Part shown: positions 33,548-42,829 of the stretch, piece by piece
Layout of the letters: each line of letters opens with the position of its first letter
Position numbering within the stretch: the first letter of the stretch is position 1
Virus record (IMG/VR): IMGVR_UViG_3300034284_003027
Coordinates: 1-61,308 of that record
Origin: a virus
Length of the DNA stretch: 61,308 nucleotides
Strand: one strand, 5' to 3'
The notes under the pieces: model-generated
The model's database searches: none
What the model saw: only the letters and a program-made list of their open reading frames with translations
What the model was told of the DNA's origin: nothing
Translations under genes and position numbers: made by a program

Positions 33548-33572
33548 ACTCATAAGTGGTTTGAGTAACAGG

Positions 33573-33758
33573 CTAACCACGACCACCTTCGCAGCAAGTC
33601 TCGCAAATCCTGTGACACTTGGAGCATTGCAGCTTCGCGCGGATGTCAATCAGCGATCCGCCGCACACAGGGCAAGCGGGCTGGCATTGTTTCTCTGATT
33701 GCGCCACTTTCACGACTGGATTGGTTTGGCCAGCGTTATTCTGGTTCTCGACTTTCAT
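33573..33758 (-). CDS. Small zinc-ribbon peptide
   Basis: A 61-residue protein: a polar N-terminus, then CPVCGGSLIDIRAKLQCSKC and HRICETCCEGGRG. The two CxxC pairs plus a third CxxC form a zinc-ribbon-like knot. I have seen nearly this C-terminal text in many planctomycete genomes and phages, with no function assigned. It is convergent with csrA, 25 nt from its end. No strong ribosome binding site is visible. Confidence 0.7.
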   Translation of the reverse strand: MKVENQNNAGQTNPVVKVAQSEKQCQPACPVCGGSLIDIRAKLQCSKCHRICETCCEGGRG

Positions 33759-33780
33759 ATGCTTCGTTTTCTACCTTACT

Positions 33781-34050
33781 GTATTGACCTGCCCTAGAAC
33801 AAAAGAGCAGTACATCGGATCAGCGACTGGGGCCGATGGATTCCATGGAAGATGGCTCCAGTATTTCGCGAACCATCACGGAGGTAACAAGGGATTGAAG
33901 TCACGCGAACCAAGTGACTACCAGGTCTCAATACTTGAGATTGCGGGGTCAGCTCAAACGCACGATGAAATCTTGGCAATGGAAGGGCGATGGCAACGAA
34001 AGCTCCGGAGTCGAGAAATGGGACTTAATCGGAACCTTGCCAAGAAGTAG
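33781..34050 (+). pseudogene. GIY-YIG-type nuclease domain, 5'-truncated
   Basis: The frame reads TKEQYIGSATGADGFHGRWL, then 'NHHGGNKGLKSREPSDYQVS' and 'ILAMEGRWQRKLRSREMGLN', the body of a GIY-YIG nuclease (YIGSA strand, arginine helix GRW, glutamate in MEGRW, closing GLNRN). The N-terminal GIY strand is missing; the frame upstream instead runs through antisense of the zinc-ribbon gene and has no credible start. It is therefore probably a remnant of a homing-type or single-domain nuclease at the prophage/defence boundary. Confidence 0.55.
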
Positions 34051-34136
34051 ACTGAGTGAAACAAATATGATGCTGATGGACCCTTTCCAACTCAAATGAT
34101 GGACATTCATAAGTTGATTGACGAATCAACTTTAGA

Positions 34137-36359
34137 TTACTCCGCATTTGGCACTGCAGACTGAGCGACCGATTCGTTGTCATCGTCGTCATCGTCGTCA
34201 TCGCCCTCGTCTTCATCCGTTTCAGCTGCTATAGATTCGAGGTATTCCACTCGAACATCCCGAAGTGATTTCTTGCCTTGCTTTTCTACTAGAAAGAACC
34301 ACCAGCCATTCGTGGCAACACCTGTGAGTGCTTTTGCTGCTTCAGAAGCAGTTGCATAAACGGTCCCGTCAATATCGACTCGTCCGTCCCCAAGCAAGAT
34401 GGCTGCTTTCTGAGAGAACTTCTTTTGCCTTGGAATCAGTGTCATGCCAACTTGAAGGCAGCCCGCGCTTAACAACACACTTAGATCGACGCGATATCGT
34501 GGCCTTGTTTTTTCTGCAGTGAATGCCGATTTGTGACCTTCCGGAGCGGGCCAGATTTCTACGATTAGTTTCGCCAGAGAGTCCGAACGACTGCGGATTT
34601 TTGAGTCGTTCCAATCGGACTCTGCAAACTCTAGGAGTTTACGATTTAGCATAAGGACATCATGTGCCTTTAATCCCTGCATTTTTCCGCTAACTCCGCC
34701 CCACGGACCGTTCGAAACTTTTGAATTGAGTCGTGAAGTGAGTAAAGTCAAATTGCCAATCGTGTGAATTAGTGAATCGCGTTCGCCTTCGGAGCGTGAG
34801 CCTTCAGGTAACGACCAATGCACTTGCCATTTCCGAGGCATTACATGCTCAATCGCGTATTTTCCGCGAAACACTCGCTCGAAGTTGAAACTTACCTGCG
34901 TACCGCACCATCCTCGAAGATGGTCTTCGATTGCTTCGATCACCATTCGAAGTCGACCGCGCCCCAGTCGTCGATACGCTGGCAGGACTCTCAGCTCCTC
35001 TCGTACTTCGTTGTCATCTGGCCAGTAGCGGCTTTCACTAGTTTGGCCCGCGAAAAAGGTTTCAATCGCGTCACCAACTTTGGTTCGATCTTGATTTGAC
35101 AAATGCCGAATCAGTTCCGCAACAATTTGGCTGTAGCTCTTGGTTGTAGCTCTGACGAGCATTCGCCTAACCATCCAGCTCTCAATCACACTCAAAGCCT
35201 TTAAAAGTTGCTCGTTCGGGATGGTTGATTTCTCTGGATCCAAAAGATTGAGGACCAAAGGCTTGATGACTTCGCTTTCCAAAACGCTTGATCGGTACGA
35301 AAAAAGCCCTAGTCGGTCAATCAAGCCGGTGGGTTGCAATCCATCGAGAATAAACGCTCGATATTTTGTTGCGGATCGACTGATCTGCTTTAAAAGCTGC
35401 TGCATCGGCAGCCCTGATTCAATTGCGTAACGTTTAAACCGAGTGAATACTTCGCGAGCGACTACCTCCTCTCCAGTTTGTGCTATTAACCAATGATTGA
35501 GGTAAATGGATGATCGCGGATATCGCATTCGACCAACATTGACTTCAGCTTCCCAGAATGCCGACTCAAAATCTTTCCAGTGTTGAACATAAGCTGTCTC
35601 CACATCCGCACCAGAATCCAGCAACCGTTGAAAGACGAAATTTTTTATCAAGTCGGCAGCGGTCAACTGTGCTCCGCGTGCATTTAGAGTCTCGAATATC
35701 TCTTGTGCATTCTCGTCGACGCCCAAATCGATAACTACCATCTGCAATAGATCGCGGATAACGGTTTCGATTGCCATAGAGCGTGCTGTAATCGACTCCA
35801 CACCATCAGCCTTCAGCCATTGTCGTGCCTGTTCCGCGAAATAACGATGTGCTTGAACCATCCGCTCTTCGCCAAACCCGACAGAATCGTAGTCGACAGG
35901 TTCCGTGGCCGACATCACGGCGTTGAAAGCGGGGCGATCTCGATTGGTTGGCCAAACCTTGAATCGATCTTCCGGCTGTGAACAAAAGGGAGCTGCATTC
36001 ACGACAAGCGTTTCAAGTCGCATCGCTGGAGCAGTGGCACCAACCGCTATGAGTTCAGCGTGCAACGCATCAAACAATAGCTGCAGCGTCGTGAGTCGCT
36101 GTTGCCCATCTATGATCGTTCGTTCCTGCATCGTGCCGACAGAGTTTTGTACCTGTTGCAATACAACCGCGCCGATAAAGTGCGGTTGATGCATAGACGT
36201 TGGTGCCTTCAAGACACGCTCTGTTAAGCGAATCACATCATTCCAAAGAGGCTCCCACTGATTCTCTTCGCTCCACACGTAGGGACGCTGAAATAGAGGT
36301 ACAGTCAATCGCTGTGGGTGCATGAAAACCGTTTGAGGCGTGCGAACTTGGGTTTCCAA
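34137..36359 (-). CDS. GmrSD/BrxU-like type IV restriction protein with RAMA domain
   Basis: A 740-residue protein in three parts. Residues about 8-250: DUF262 (GmrS-like) with DGQQRLTTL at 84-92, the NTP-binding/nuclease-control motif. Residues about 400-590: DUF1524 HNH nuclease, AIEHVMPRKW with the catalytic His near 504, then IGNLTLL. Residues about 625-705: a RAMA domain (LSAGCLQVGMTLI, RVDIDGTVYATASEAAKALT, NGWWFF), a module proposed to read adenine methylation. The tail is an Asp run encoded by a (GTCATC)n tract. GmrSD relatives cut modified phage DNA; BrxU does so beside BREX loci. The start is TTG with GGAG upstream, supported by the usual 'VRTPQTVFMHPQRL' N-terminus. Divergent from the BREX operon. 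Confidence 0.88.
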   Translation of the reverse strand: METQVRTPQTVFMHPQRLTVPLFQRPYVWSEENQWEPLWNDVIRLTERVLKAPTSMHQPHFIGAVVLQQVQNSVGTMQERTIIDGQQRLTTLQLLFDALHAELIAVGATAPAMRLETLVVNAAPFCSQPEDRFKVWPTNRDRPAFNAVMSATEPVDYDSVGFGEERMVQAHRYFAEQARQWLKADGVESITARSMAIETVIRDLLQMVVIDLGVDENAQEIFETLNARGAQLTAADLIKNFVFQRLLDSGADVETAYVQHWKDFESAFWEAEVNVGRMRYPRSSIYLNHWLIAQTGEEVVAREVFTRFKRYAIESGLPMQQLLKQISRSATKYRAFILDGLQPTGLIDRLGLFSYRSSVLESEVIKPLVLNLLDPEKSTIPNEQLLKALSVIESWMVRRMLVRATTKSYSQIVAELIRHLSNQDRTKVGDAIETFFAGQTSESRYWPDDNEVREELRVLPAYRRLGRGRLRMVIEAIEDHLRGWCGTQVSFNFERVFRGKYAIEHVMPRKWQVHWSLPEGSRSEGERDSLIHTIGNLTLLTSRLNSKVSNGPWGGVSGKMQGLKAHDVLMLNRKLLEFAESDWNDSKIRSRSDSLAKLIVEIWPAPEGHKSAFTAEKTRPRYRVDLSVLLSAGCLQVGMTLIPRQKKFSQKAAILLGDGRVDIDGTVYATASEAAKALTGVATNGWWFFLVEKQGKKSLRDVRVEYLESIAAETDEDEGDDDDDDDDNESVAQSAVPNAE

Positions 36360-36426
36360 AGCGTGTTAACTCCTTCAAAATTCTTGGAATTTTTGAGTCC
36401 AGAGAACGCCCCCGAAACGCAAGCCT

Positions 36427-36455
36427 CTGATAGTCTTTTTTTCACATTCGTTCAA
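36427..36455 (-). promoter_or_regulatory. Promoter of the GmrSD-like gene
   Basis: Minus strand TTGAAC, 17 nt, TATCAG, about 70-95 nt before the TTG start at 36359. Confidence 0.4.
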
Positions 36456-36486
36456 AGAAACGAGCGTTTGGCGCTGGTACGACTCA

Positions 36487-36515
36487 TTGGCAAGCATACC
36501 AAACCTTGGTAATGT
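36487..36515 (+). promoter_or_regulatory. BREX operon promoter with palindromic operator
   Basis: TTGGCA (36487-36492), 17 nt, TAATGT (36510-36515). The spacer contains the perfect palindrome TACCAA-ACC-TTGGTA (36497-36511), and a second overlapping pair CCAAAC/GTTTGG spans 36499-36519. An operator placed between -35 and -10 is what MerR-type regulators use, and such a gene follows. Confidence 0.45.
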
Positions 36516-36558
36516 TTGGCTAGTTCGGGTAACCAATTAATTTACCGGGAGACTGGCT

Positions 36559-36780
36559 GTGAACAAACTCAAGGACTTCTTACGAATCACTGAGGCTGCC
36601 GTTTATCTGGGCGTGTCACCAAACACGCTACGGAACTGGGAAAACTCCGGCAAAATCATCGCGCACCGGCATCCTGTGAACGGTTACCGACTATTCAAAC
36701 AGGAAGAGCTCGACACTCTTCTAAGTCTTGCAGAGCGTCCAAGCACGGGCGTTCAAGATTCTTATCGAAGACCTCGTTGA
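36559..36780 (+). CDS. MerR-family helix-turn-helix protein
   Basis: A 73-residue protein: LRITEAAVYLGVSPNTLRNW then HRHPVNGYRLFKQEELDTLL, a MerR/excisionase-type winged HTH with no effector domain. GTG start with GGGAGA 6 nt upstream. It could be the regulator of the BREX operon that begins 66 nt downstream and of its own promoter; type 1 BREX loci usually carry a different (BrxR/WYL) regulator. An excisionase role is less likely, since no integrase is nearby. Confidence 0.75.
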   Translation: MNKLKDFLRITEAAVYLGVSPNTLRNWENSGKIIAHRHPVNGYRLFKQEELDTLLSLAERPSTGVQDSYRRPR

Positions 36781-36846
36781 TAAAAGGAACAAAAGCCGAT
36801 AACGCCCCAAAAAAGTCGTTTCGCCGATACTCACATGGACACGTGC

Positions 36847-37458
36847 ATGAGCAAGACCAGGTTTGCACTTTCGTTTACCGCTGGAGGGCTTCTATACAAC
36901 GAATCCATCGTTGTTGCAGAGGCTCTTTTTAGAAACGAGCGCGATTGGAATTTGACTCTTATCGAAGTCGAAGAGAAGAACCTTCTACAAAGCCGCACGC
37001 CTAGCACTGCGAAACGCAAACTGCGTGAGATCTCTCAGCGTTTGAAGTGCCTCACAGCCGATCAGTTGGCACTGTTGGTCAACGGAACGCGGTTGGAACA
37101 AAAACTCATTCTGTGGTTGGCATGCTGCCTCAAATATCCACTTCTCGCGGAATTGGCACGAGATGTGGTAAGAGCAAAGTTCCTACAGCTCGACTACGCG
37201 ATCGATGCTGGCGATATCGCGAGGTTCATCGAGTCGCAAACACTGTGGCATGAAGAGCTGGATGGACTAACTGCATCAACTATCACAAAACTTCAGACGG
37301 TCATGCTTCGAATGCTTCGGGAGGCGGAATTGGTTTCGAACGAAGGGATCATCTCGGCCCCACTCGTCTCGGGTCGATTTATCAGAGTGCTCAAAGATGA
37401 CTCTTCCAGCGGACTTCTTTATTTCCCGCTTGTAATCGAAAACGGAGGATTGAACTGA
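36847..37458 (+). CDS. brxA: BREX protein BrxA (DUF1819)
   Basis: A 203-residue protein. SFTAGGLLYNESIVVAEALF at the start and the KRKLREISQRLKCLTADQLA and DGLTASTITKLQTVMLRMLR segments are diagnostic of BrxA, a small helical DNA-binding protein of BREX. I prefer the ATG at 36847 because the family starts close to that motif; the ATG at 36835 is possible. It ends 1 nt before brxB. BrxA is required for defence in some systems and dispensable in others. Confidence 0.9.
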   Translation: MSKTRFALSFTAGGLLYNESIVVAEALFRNERDWNLTLIEVEEKNLLQSRTPSTAKRKLREISQRLKCLTADQLALLVNGTRLEQKLILWLACCLKYPLLAELARDVVRAKFLQLDYAIDAGDIARFIESQTLWHEELDGLTASTITKLQTVMLRMLREAELVSNEGIISAPLVSGRFIRVLKDDSSSGLLYFPLVIENGGLN

Positions 37459-37459
37459 T

Positions 37460-38071
37460 ATGGCCAGCGATCTGCAAAAAGCCCCAATCGCAACGCGCTT
37501 TGATCACCTACTGAATGTAATCAGTAGTCAACGCTTCCTACGCATGGAAGGGATTGGCAAAGAGGTTCCGTTCTTTGTCGTTCCCTATTGTCCAACCGAG
37601 CAGACGGAGATCGATACGATTCGCAGCCAGCTCATTAACAAACTTCGCCACAAGGGAATAAGAGTGTTGGAGATCAACCTTTACGACCTCAGTAAGGAGC
37701 TAATGGACGTTGAAGGGGACTGGCAGCACTGGATCGATAACGAGGCGACGACCTCAAAGGTTGATTTGCTAGAGGCTTTGCAAAACCTCACTGACGCGGA
37801 AACCAAGCTCGCGCCGGCAATCGCGACCAAGATCGGTGAGTCCGAGTTTGATGTTCTGTTCCTGTCTGGAGTGGGAGAGGTGTTCCCCTACATCCGGTCC
37901 CACACGGTCTTGAACAACCTTCAGAGTGTTGCCAACTCACATCCAATGGTGATGTTCTTCCCTGGCAATTACTCGCACTCACTTGAAGACGGCGCTTCCC
38001 TGGATCTGTTTGGGCGGCTCCACGACGACAAGTACTACCGAGCGTTTAATATTTTCGAGTTTGGATTCTAG
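37460..38071 (+). CDS. brxB: BREX protein BrxB (DUF1788)
   Basis: A 203-residue protein with FDHLLNVISSQRFLRMEGIG, VPFFVVPYCPTEQTEIDTIR, VLFLSGVGEVFPYIRSH and MVMFFPGNYSH, all typical of DUF1788/BrxB. GGAGG lies 11 nt upstream of the ATG. The last residues ('EFGF') and the stop lie inside a copy of the AT-rich repeat (38060-38129), so the natural C-terminus may have been altered slightly by it. BrxB is part of the BREX core of unknown biochemical role. Confidence 0.9.
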   Translation: MASDLQKAPIATRFDHLLNVISSQRFLRMEGIGKEVPFFVVPYCPTEQTEIDTIRSQLINKLRHKGIRVLEINLYDLSKELMDVEGDWQHWIDNEATTSKVDLLEALQNLTDAETKLAPAIATKIGESEFDVLFLSGVGEVFPYIRSHTVLNNLQSVANSHPMVMFFPGNYSHSLEDGASLDLFGRLHDDKYYRAFNIFEFGF

Positions 38072-38129
38072 ACTTTCGATTGAATCCGAATACCGAACCC
38101 CGAATCCCGAATCGAAAATCCAAAATCCC
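38060..38129. repeat. BREX-island AT-rich repeat, site 1 (inverted pair)
   Basis: Left arm TTTGGATTCTAGACTTTCGATT, right arm AATCGAAAATCCAAA with AATCCCGAATC between. The arms are reverse-complementary apart from a few bases and can fold. It fills the whole brxB-brxC gap including the brxB stop and ends at the brxC ATG. Confidence 0.75.
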
Positions 38130-41100
38130 ATGCAACTGCGCAAATTATTCGAATTTCCAATCGATCGCCCAATTGAAGGTGTTATCAAAGCTGACGATGA
38201 TGCCAGCTTGCGAACCGAGATCGAAGAGTATGTCATTACAGGCGAACTGGAATTGCGACTCGATGAGTTCCTCGATGCCTACATCAATTATGAGAATTCA
38301 AATGGAGCATGGATCTCTGGTTGGTTCGGCTCCGGAAAGTCGCACCTGCTGAAGATGGTGGCCCTGCTTCTGGAGAACCGGAAGTTCGATGGCGTCGATG
38401 TCATGGCAGCCTTCCAAAAGAAATGCGAGAACAAAAACAAGCTTTTGGCTGCAAAGATTGCAAAGGCAGTATCGATTCCGTCTGAGAGCATCCTGTTCAA
38501 TATTGATCAAAAGGCCGATGTGATCAGCAAAAAAGACATCGATGCGCTGCTTGCCGTCTTTGTAAAAGTGTTCGATGAAAAATGCGGCTATTACGGTAAG
38601 CAAGGCTATATCGCGCACTTCGAACGCCAACTGGACGAGGACGGACTTCTCGACAAGTTCAAAATCGCATTCGAAAAACATGCCGCTATGTCCTGGGACA
38701 ACGGACGCGAGCGCGTGATTCGTGTGGGTAGCAGCATAGATAAAGCCTACAACGAGATCACTGGCGAAAACGTCACTGGTGTTATCAACAAGCATCGCGA
38801 CGATTACAAGCTCTCTATTGAGGACTTTGCCGAACAGGTCAAACGGTACATCGATCGTAAAGGTAAGGACTTCCGCCTGAACTTCTTCGTTGACGAAGTC
38901 GGCCAATACATCGCGAAGAACGACAAACTGATGGTCAATCTGCAGACCATCGCCGAAAGTCTAGCAACCAAATGCCGTGGCCGATCTTGGGTTATTGTCA
39001 CCGCTCAGGAAGATATGTCGAAAGTGATAGGCGAGCTGACGAACAGTGAGAGCAATGACTTTACCAAAATCCAAGCACGTTTTAACAATCGGATGAAGCT
39101 GACTAGTACGAACGTGGCTGAGGTCATTCAGCGGCGATTGCTCGCCAAGACAGCGGAAGGCAATAGAGCTTTGTTGCCGCTGTACGAGAAAGAATCTGGC
39201 AACTTCCGAACGCTTTTTGACTTTACAGAAGGACAGAAGTACCGGAATTTTGAGAACGACAATCAGTTTTGTAATTGCTACCCCTTCATCCCGTACCAAT
39301 TCGAACTATTTCAGTTAGCGATTCGAGGGCTATCTGGGCACGGCGCGTTCGAAGGTAAGCACAGTAGCGTCGGTGAACGATCCATGCTCGGCGTCTTCCA
39401 GGAGGTCGCCATTCAGATTGCCGACACCACGATCGGTGAATTGGCGACCTTTGACCTCATGTACAAAGGAATCAGCTCCGCACTCAAGAGTCACCTGTTG
39501 TCCGTGCGGGCTGCAGAAAAAAATCTCGACAACGAACTCGCTGTTCGTCTACTGAAGGCATTGTTGCTGGTCAAATACGTTAAAGAGTTTAAGGCGTCGG
39601 TACCCAATCTCTGTGTTCTGATGATTAGTCGATTCGACCAAGACTTGACCCAGCTTCGCAAGGACGTTGAGGAAGCGCTCAGTCTGCTTGAGAACCAGAT
39701 CTATATCCAACGTAACGGCGAGTATTACGAATTCTTGACTGATGAAGAAAAGGATGTCGAGCAAGAAATCAAGAACACTGAAGTCGATGCTACTGAGGTC
39801 GCTGACGAACTGCACAAGTTCATTTTCGACACTGTTCTGAAGACCAAGAAACTACGTTACGACGCAAACAAGCGAGACTTCTCGTTTACTCGACGTCTCG
39901 ACGACAAGATCTACGGCCGAGAGTATGAGCTAGGCGTTCATGTAATCAGTCCATTCCATGAGCATTCAGGAAGCCCCGACACAGTTCGAATGACGTATCT
40001 TGGTCGATCGGAGTTGACAGTATTGTTACCCGCCGACGATCGTCTGATTCGCGATATCACCTTGATGAAGCAGACGGCCAAATACGTAGGTATCAATTAT
40101 GCCACAGCCAAGAAAGCAAACGTCAAGCAGATCATCGGCAACAAGAACGAAAGCAATCGCCTGTTGCAGGTTCAGATTGTTGAACTGCTGAAGCGACTCA
40201 TGAGCAAGTCCCAACTGTTCGTCGCCGGAGCTGAGGTAGAAAGCACCAAGGAAGATCCGAACCTTCGCATTCATGATGGCTTTGAGAAGCTGGTCGAGAA
40301 AACCTACACCAACCTGCCGATGCTGCGCGGTGTGTCGTTCACGGAAGCTCAGATTGACCAGTGTCTAAATGAGTCAACAGACGGATTGTTTGGCAACGAT
40401 GCAGCCACGATCACGGAACCAGAAACAGAAATGCTTGGTTCCATCAGTCGCAACGTGGCCAAGGGGATTCGTCCCACCATGAAAATGTTGGTTGACGATT
40501 TCGAGAAGCGACCGTTTGGTTGGCCACTACCCGCGATCCAGTGCGTGCTGGCCAAACTTGTGGCACGCGGTAAAGTCGAGGTTCGTTGCGATGGTGAATT
40601 GCTCGAGGACGCAGCACTAGCATCTGCCCTGAAGAATACGCAGAAGCACGGCAACATGGTGCTCGAGCCGCAAATCGAGTTTGGTGCCGGGGCCGTTCGA
40701 AAGCTAAAGGAATTCTTCTCCCAGTTCTTCGACACGCCGGCCAGATCCAACGAAGCTCGGGCGCTTGCAGAAGAGACCGCAGGGGCATTCCAGAAACTTC
40801 ACGGCGAACTGCAGTTGCTCGTCGCACGCAATCGCGAATACCCGTTCCTATCGACACTCTCATCTCATGTCGATGACTTTGCCAAGCTGACTCGCAAATC
40901 GTTCAAGCATTTCCTTGCCGAATTCGATGCCGATTCGGAGCGGCTACTCGACCTCAAAGAGCAGATCCTTGATCCGGTACGTCGTTTCATGGCTGGCCCA
41001 CAAGCCTCACTATACGCGGAAGCGAAATCGTTCTTCGATCACAATGCTACGAACTTTTCCTACCTGGATGGCGATGAGCATACCCAACTAAAGAAGTTGC

Positions 41101-41633
41101 TCGACGATCCTCGCTGCTTTGCCGGAAATGGTATGAAGCAAGTCAAGATTCTCCTCGATAGTCTGCGCAGCCGGTTGGAGAATTTAGCCACCGAGGCTCG
41201 AGCCGCTGCCGAGCAAGCGGTAACTTCGAAAGTTCAGAGACTCGCTTCGATCGAAGGCTACGACAAGCTAACGGACGCACAGAAGCAGCAAATCGAATCG
41301 ATAGTGTATGAGACCATCGAGCAGATCAAGTCCCAACCTTTGATCGCAGTGGTGAAGGAAGCGGCGACTCGCTTTGAGACCAATGGTTACTCTTCAATTC
41401 TCTCTCGCGTCACACAATGGACCGCACCAAAGCCTCCAGTGGTTCCCGACGGAGCTGGCGACACTACTCCTCCCCCTGTGAAGCCGGCGGTTGAGTACAT
41501 CGCGCAAGCCAGTCTAAGAGTCGATTTCGACAAACCTTGGCTTGAAACCAAGGAGGATGTCGAACAATACCTCGATCAAATGCGAATAGCGATGCTGAAG
41601 GTCGTGAACGAAGGGAAGCGGGTGCAACTGTGA
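38130..41633 (+). CDS. brxC: BREX P-loop ATPase BrxC (DUF499/AAA)
   Basis: A 1167-residue ATPase. The conserved N-terminus MQLRKLFEFPIDRPIEGVIK supports the start at 38130; an extension to 37983 is read from brxB and the repeat. Walker A is GWFGSGKSHLLK at about residue 64-75 and Walker B FFVDEVGQY at about 251. The middle 'AEVIQRRLLAKTAEG' region and the long helical C-terminus ('LASIEGYDKLTDAQKQQIES') match BrxC in length and order. BrxC is an AAA+-like motor needed for both BREX methylation and defence. It overlaps the next gene by GTGA. Confidence 0.93.
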   Translation: MQLRKLFEFPIDRPIEGVIKADDDASLRTEIEEYVITGELELRLDEFLDAYINYENSNGAWISGWFGSGKSHLLKMVALLLENRKFDGVDVMAAFQKKCENKNKLLAAKIAKAVSIPSESILFNIDQKADVISKKDIDALLAVFVKVFDEKCGYYGKQGYIAHFERQLDEDGLLDKFKIAFEKHAAMSWDNGRERVIRVGSSIDKAYNEITGENVTGVINKHRDDYKLSIEDFAEQVKRYIDRKGKDFRLNFFVDEVGQYIAKNDKLMVNLQTIAESLATKCRGRSWVIVTAQEDMSKVIGELTNSESNDFTKIQARFNNRMKLTSTNVAEVIQRRLLAKTAEGNRALLPLYEKESGNFRTLFDFTEGQKYRNFENDNQFCNCYPFIPYQFELFQLAIRGLSGHGAFEGKHSSVGERSMLGVFQEVAIQIADTTIGELATFDLMYKGISSALKSHLLSVRAAEKNLDNELAVRLLKALLLVKYVKEFKASVPNLCVLMISRFDQDLTQLRKDVEEALSLLENQIYIQRNGEYYEFLTDEEKDVEQEIKNTEVDATEVADELHKFIFDTVLKTKKLRYDANKRDFSFTRRLDDKIYGREYELGVHVISPFHEHSGSPDTVRMTYLGRSELTVLLPADDRLIRDITLMKQTAKYVGINYATAKKANVKQIIGNKNESNRLLQVQIVELLKRLMSKSQLFVAGAEVESTKEDPNLRIHDGFEKLVEKTYTNLPMLRGVSFTEAQIDQCLNESTDGLFGNDAATITEPETEMLGSISRNVAKGIRPTMKMLVDDFEKRPFGWPLPAIQCVLAKLVARGKVEVRCDGELLEDAALASALKNTQKHGNMVLEPQIEFGAGAVRKLKEFFSQFFDTPARSNEARALAEETAGAFQKLHGELQLLVARNREYPFLSTLSSHVDDFAKLTRKSFKHFLAEFDADSERLLDLKEQILDPVRRFMAGPQASLYAEAKSFFDHNATNFSYLDGDEHTQLKKLLDDPRCFAGNGMKQVKILLDSLRSRLENLATEARAAAEQAVTSKVQRLASIEGYDKLTDAQKQQIESIVYETIEQIKSQPLIAVVKEAATRFETNGYSSILSRVTQWTAPKPPVVPDGAGDTTPPPVKPAVEYIAQASLRVDFDKPWLETKEDVEQYLDQMRIAMLKVVNEGKRVQL

Positions 41634-42829
41634 TACAACGGTTACAACTCGAGAACTTCTCGGTGTTCAAGAAGGCATCAATCGAATTCTCTCCAAAGAT
41701 CAATGTGATTGTCGGCGAGAATGGAACTGGAAAGACGCACCTGCTCAAATCTGCGTACGCATTGAGCTCATGGCAATCACTCTTGGATGGCAACAAGAGG
41801 TCGAAAAGCGATCTGAGTAAGTCATTCACTGAAAAGCTTCTTCGAGTGTTTTTCCCAGGCGAGCAAGATCTAAAGGAGCTTGTCAATCGGCAGTCTCAAG
41901 AGTCAGCATCATTAGACATAGCATTTGCAGATGGACAGAAGAACAAATTTAGCTTTAAGCCACGCGCCAAAAGCGTTTTATTGGAGACACAACAAACGAA
42001 GCTAGCGCCATGTAGTAAGCCTATCTTCTTCCCTGCCAAAGAGGTGTTGTCGTTTTTGCCCGGTATCGTCGAAGTTGGTTTGGATGATAAGGCCGTACTA
42101 AGTTTATTCGATGACTCTTATTTGGATCTTTGCGATGAGCTACTGCGGCGAGACATTAAGGTTGATGTCGACCGAGATCCACGTATTGGAACGCTCTTGC
42201 CGGGAATCACGAATGCTATACGTGGTAAGTATGAAATTAAGGAAAGTCGCCTCAGATTCATTCCGGGAACCTATCAAGAGACCACTGGAAAGCGAAGCAA
42301 ACAGCTTGCGAAGATCGCCCAGAAAGAGCTTTCGGACGGTGAATCCCCTTCGTTGCCGCAAGTGGCAGACGATATTGATACCGTTTTTGTACCAGTAGTA
42401 GGAGGCGAGCAACCTGGGCATATCACGGCAGAAGGTTTCAAAAAACTTGGTGTGCTTCAACAGCTTTTGTCGAACGGCTCTCTATCCCCTGGTAAGTCAG
42501 GAACCTTGTTCTGGGACGAGCCCGAATCCAACGTCAATCCGACTCTGATGCGATTAATTGTTGAGTCAATGCTCGATCTGTCCCGCAACGGCCAGCAGAT
42601 AGTGTTGGCTACGCACGACTATGTGCTGCTGAAGTGGTTCGACCTTCTCGAGGACACAAAACATAATGACGACGTTAGATTTCATGCGCTCTATCGAAAC
42701 CAAAAGTCAGGCGAAGTTTGTGTCGAAACCGCTAACGAGTACCGACTGCTTAATCAGAATGCAATTTCCGATTCTTTCGCTGAGCTCTACGATGAAGAGG
42801 TTCGACGAGCACTTGGAGGTGGTGAGTAA
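41630..42829 (+). CDS. AAA15-type ATPase inserted in the BREX operon
   Basis: A 399-residue SMC/OLD-like ATPase. Walker A GENGTGKT at residues 29-36 after LENFSVFKKASIEFSPKINV; Walker B TLFWDEPESNVNP near 292, and the H-loop ATHDY near 325. There is no TOPRIM domain, so it differs from OLD nucleases. Start GTG overlaps the brxC stop (GTGA), and its stop overlaps the next gene (TAATG), so the pair is translationally coupled and fully embedded in the BREX operon. Relatives pair with nuclease-like partners in defence islands. It is not a core BREX protein. Confidence 0.8.
   Translation: MIQRLQLENFSVFKKASIEFSPKINVIVGENGTGKTHLLKSAYALSSWQSLLDGNKRSKSDLSKSFTEKLLRVFFPGEQDLKELVNRQSQESASLDIAFADGQKNKFSFKPRAKSVLLETQQTKLAPCSKPIFFPAKEVLSFLPGIVEVGLDDKAVLSLFDDSYLDLCDELLRRDIKVDVDRDPRIGTLLPGITNAIRGKYEIKESRLRFIPGTYQETTGKRSKQLAKIAQKELSDGESPSLPQVADDIDTVFVPVVGGEQPGHITAEGFKKLGVLQQLLSNGSLSPGKSGTLFWDEPESNVNPTLMRLIVESMLDLSRNGQQIVLATHDYVLLKWFDLLEDTKHNDDVRFHALYRNQKSGEVCVETANEYRLLNQNAISDSFAELYDEEVRRALGGGE

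Noticed and set aside
34177-34216. The GTC/ATC simple repeat near the GmrSD-like C-terminus as a regulatory tract
   Set aside because: It simply encodes the Asp-rich tail in frame and lies at the gene's end.
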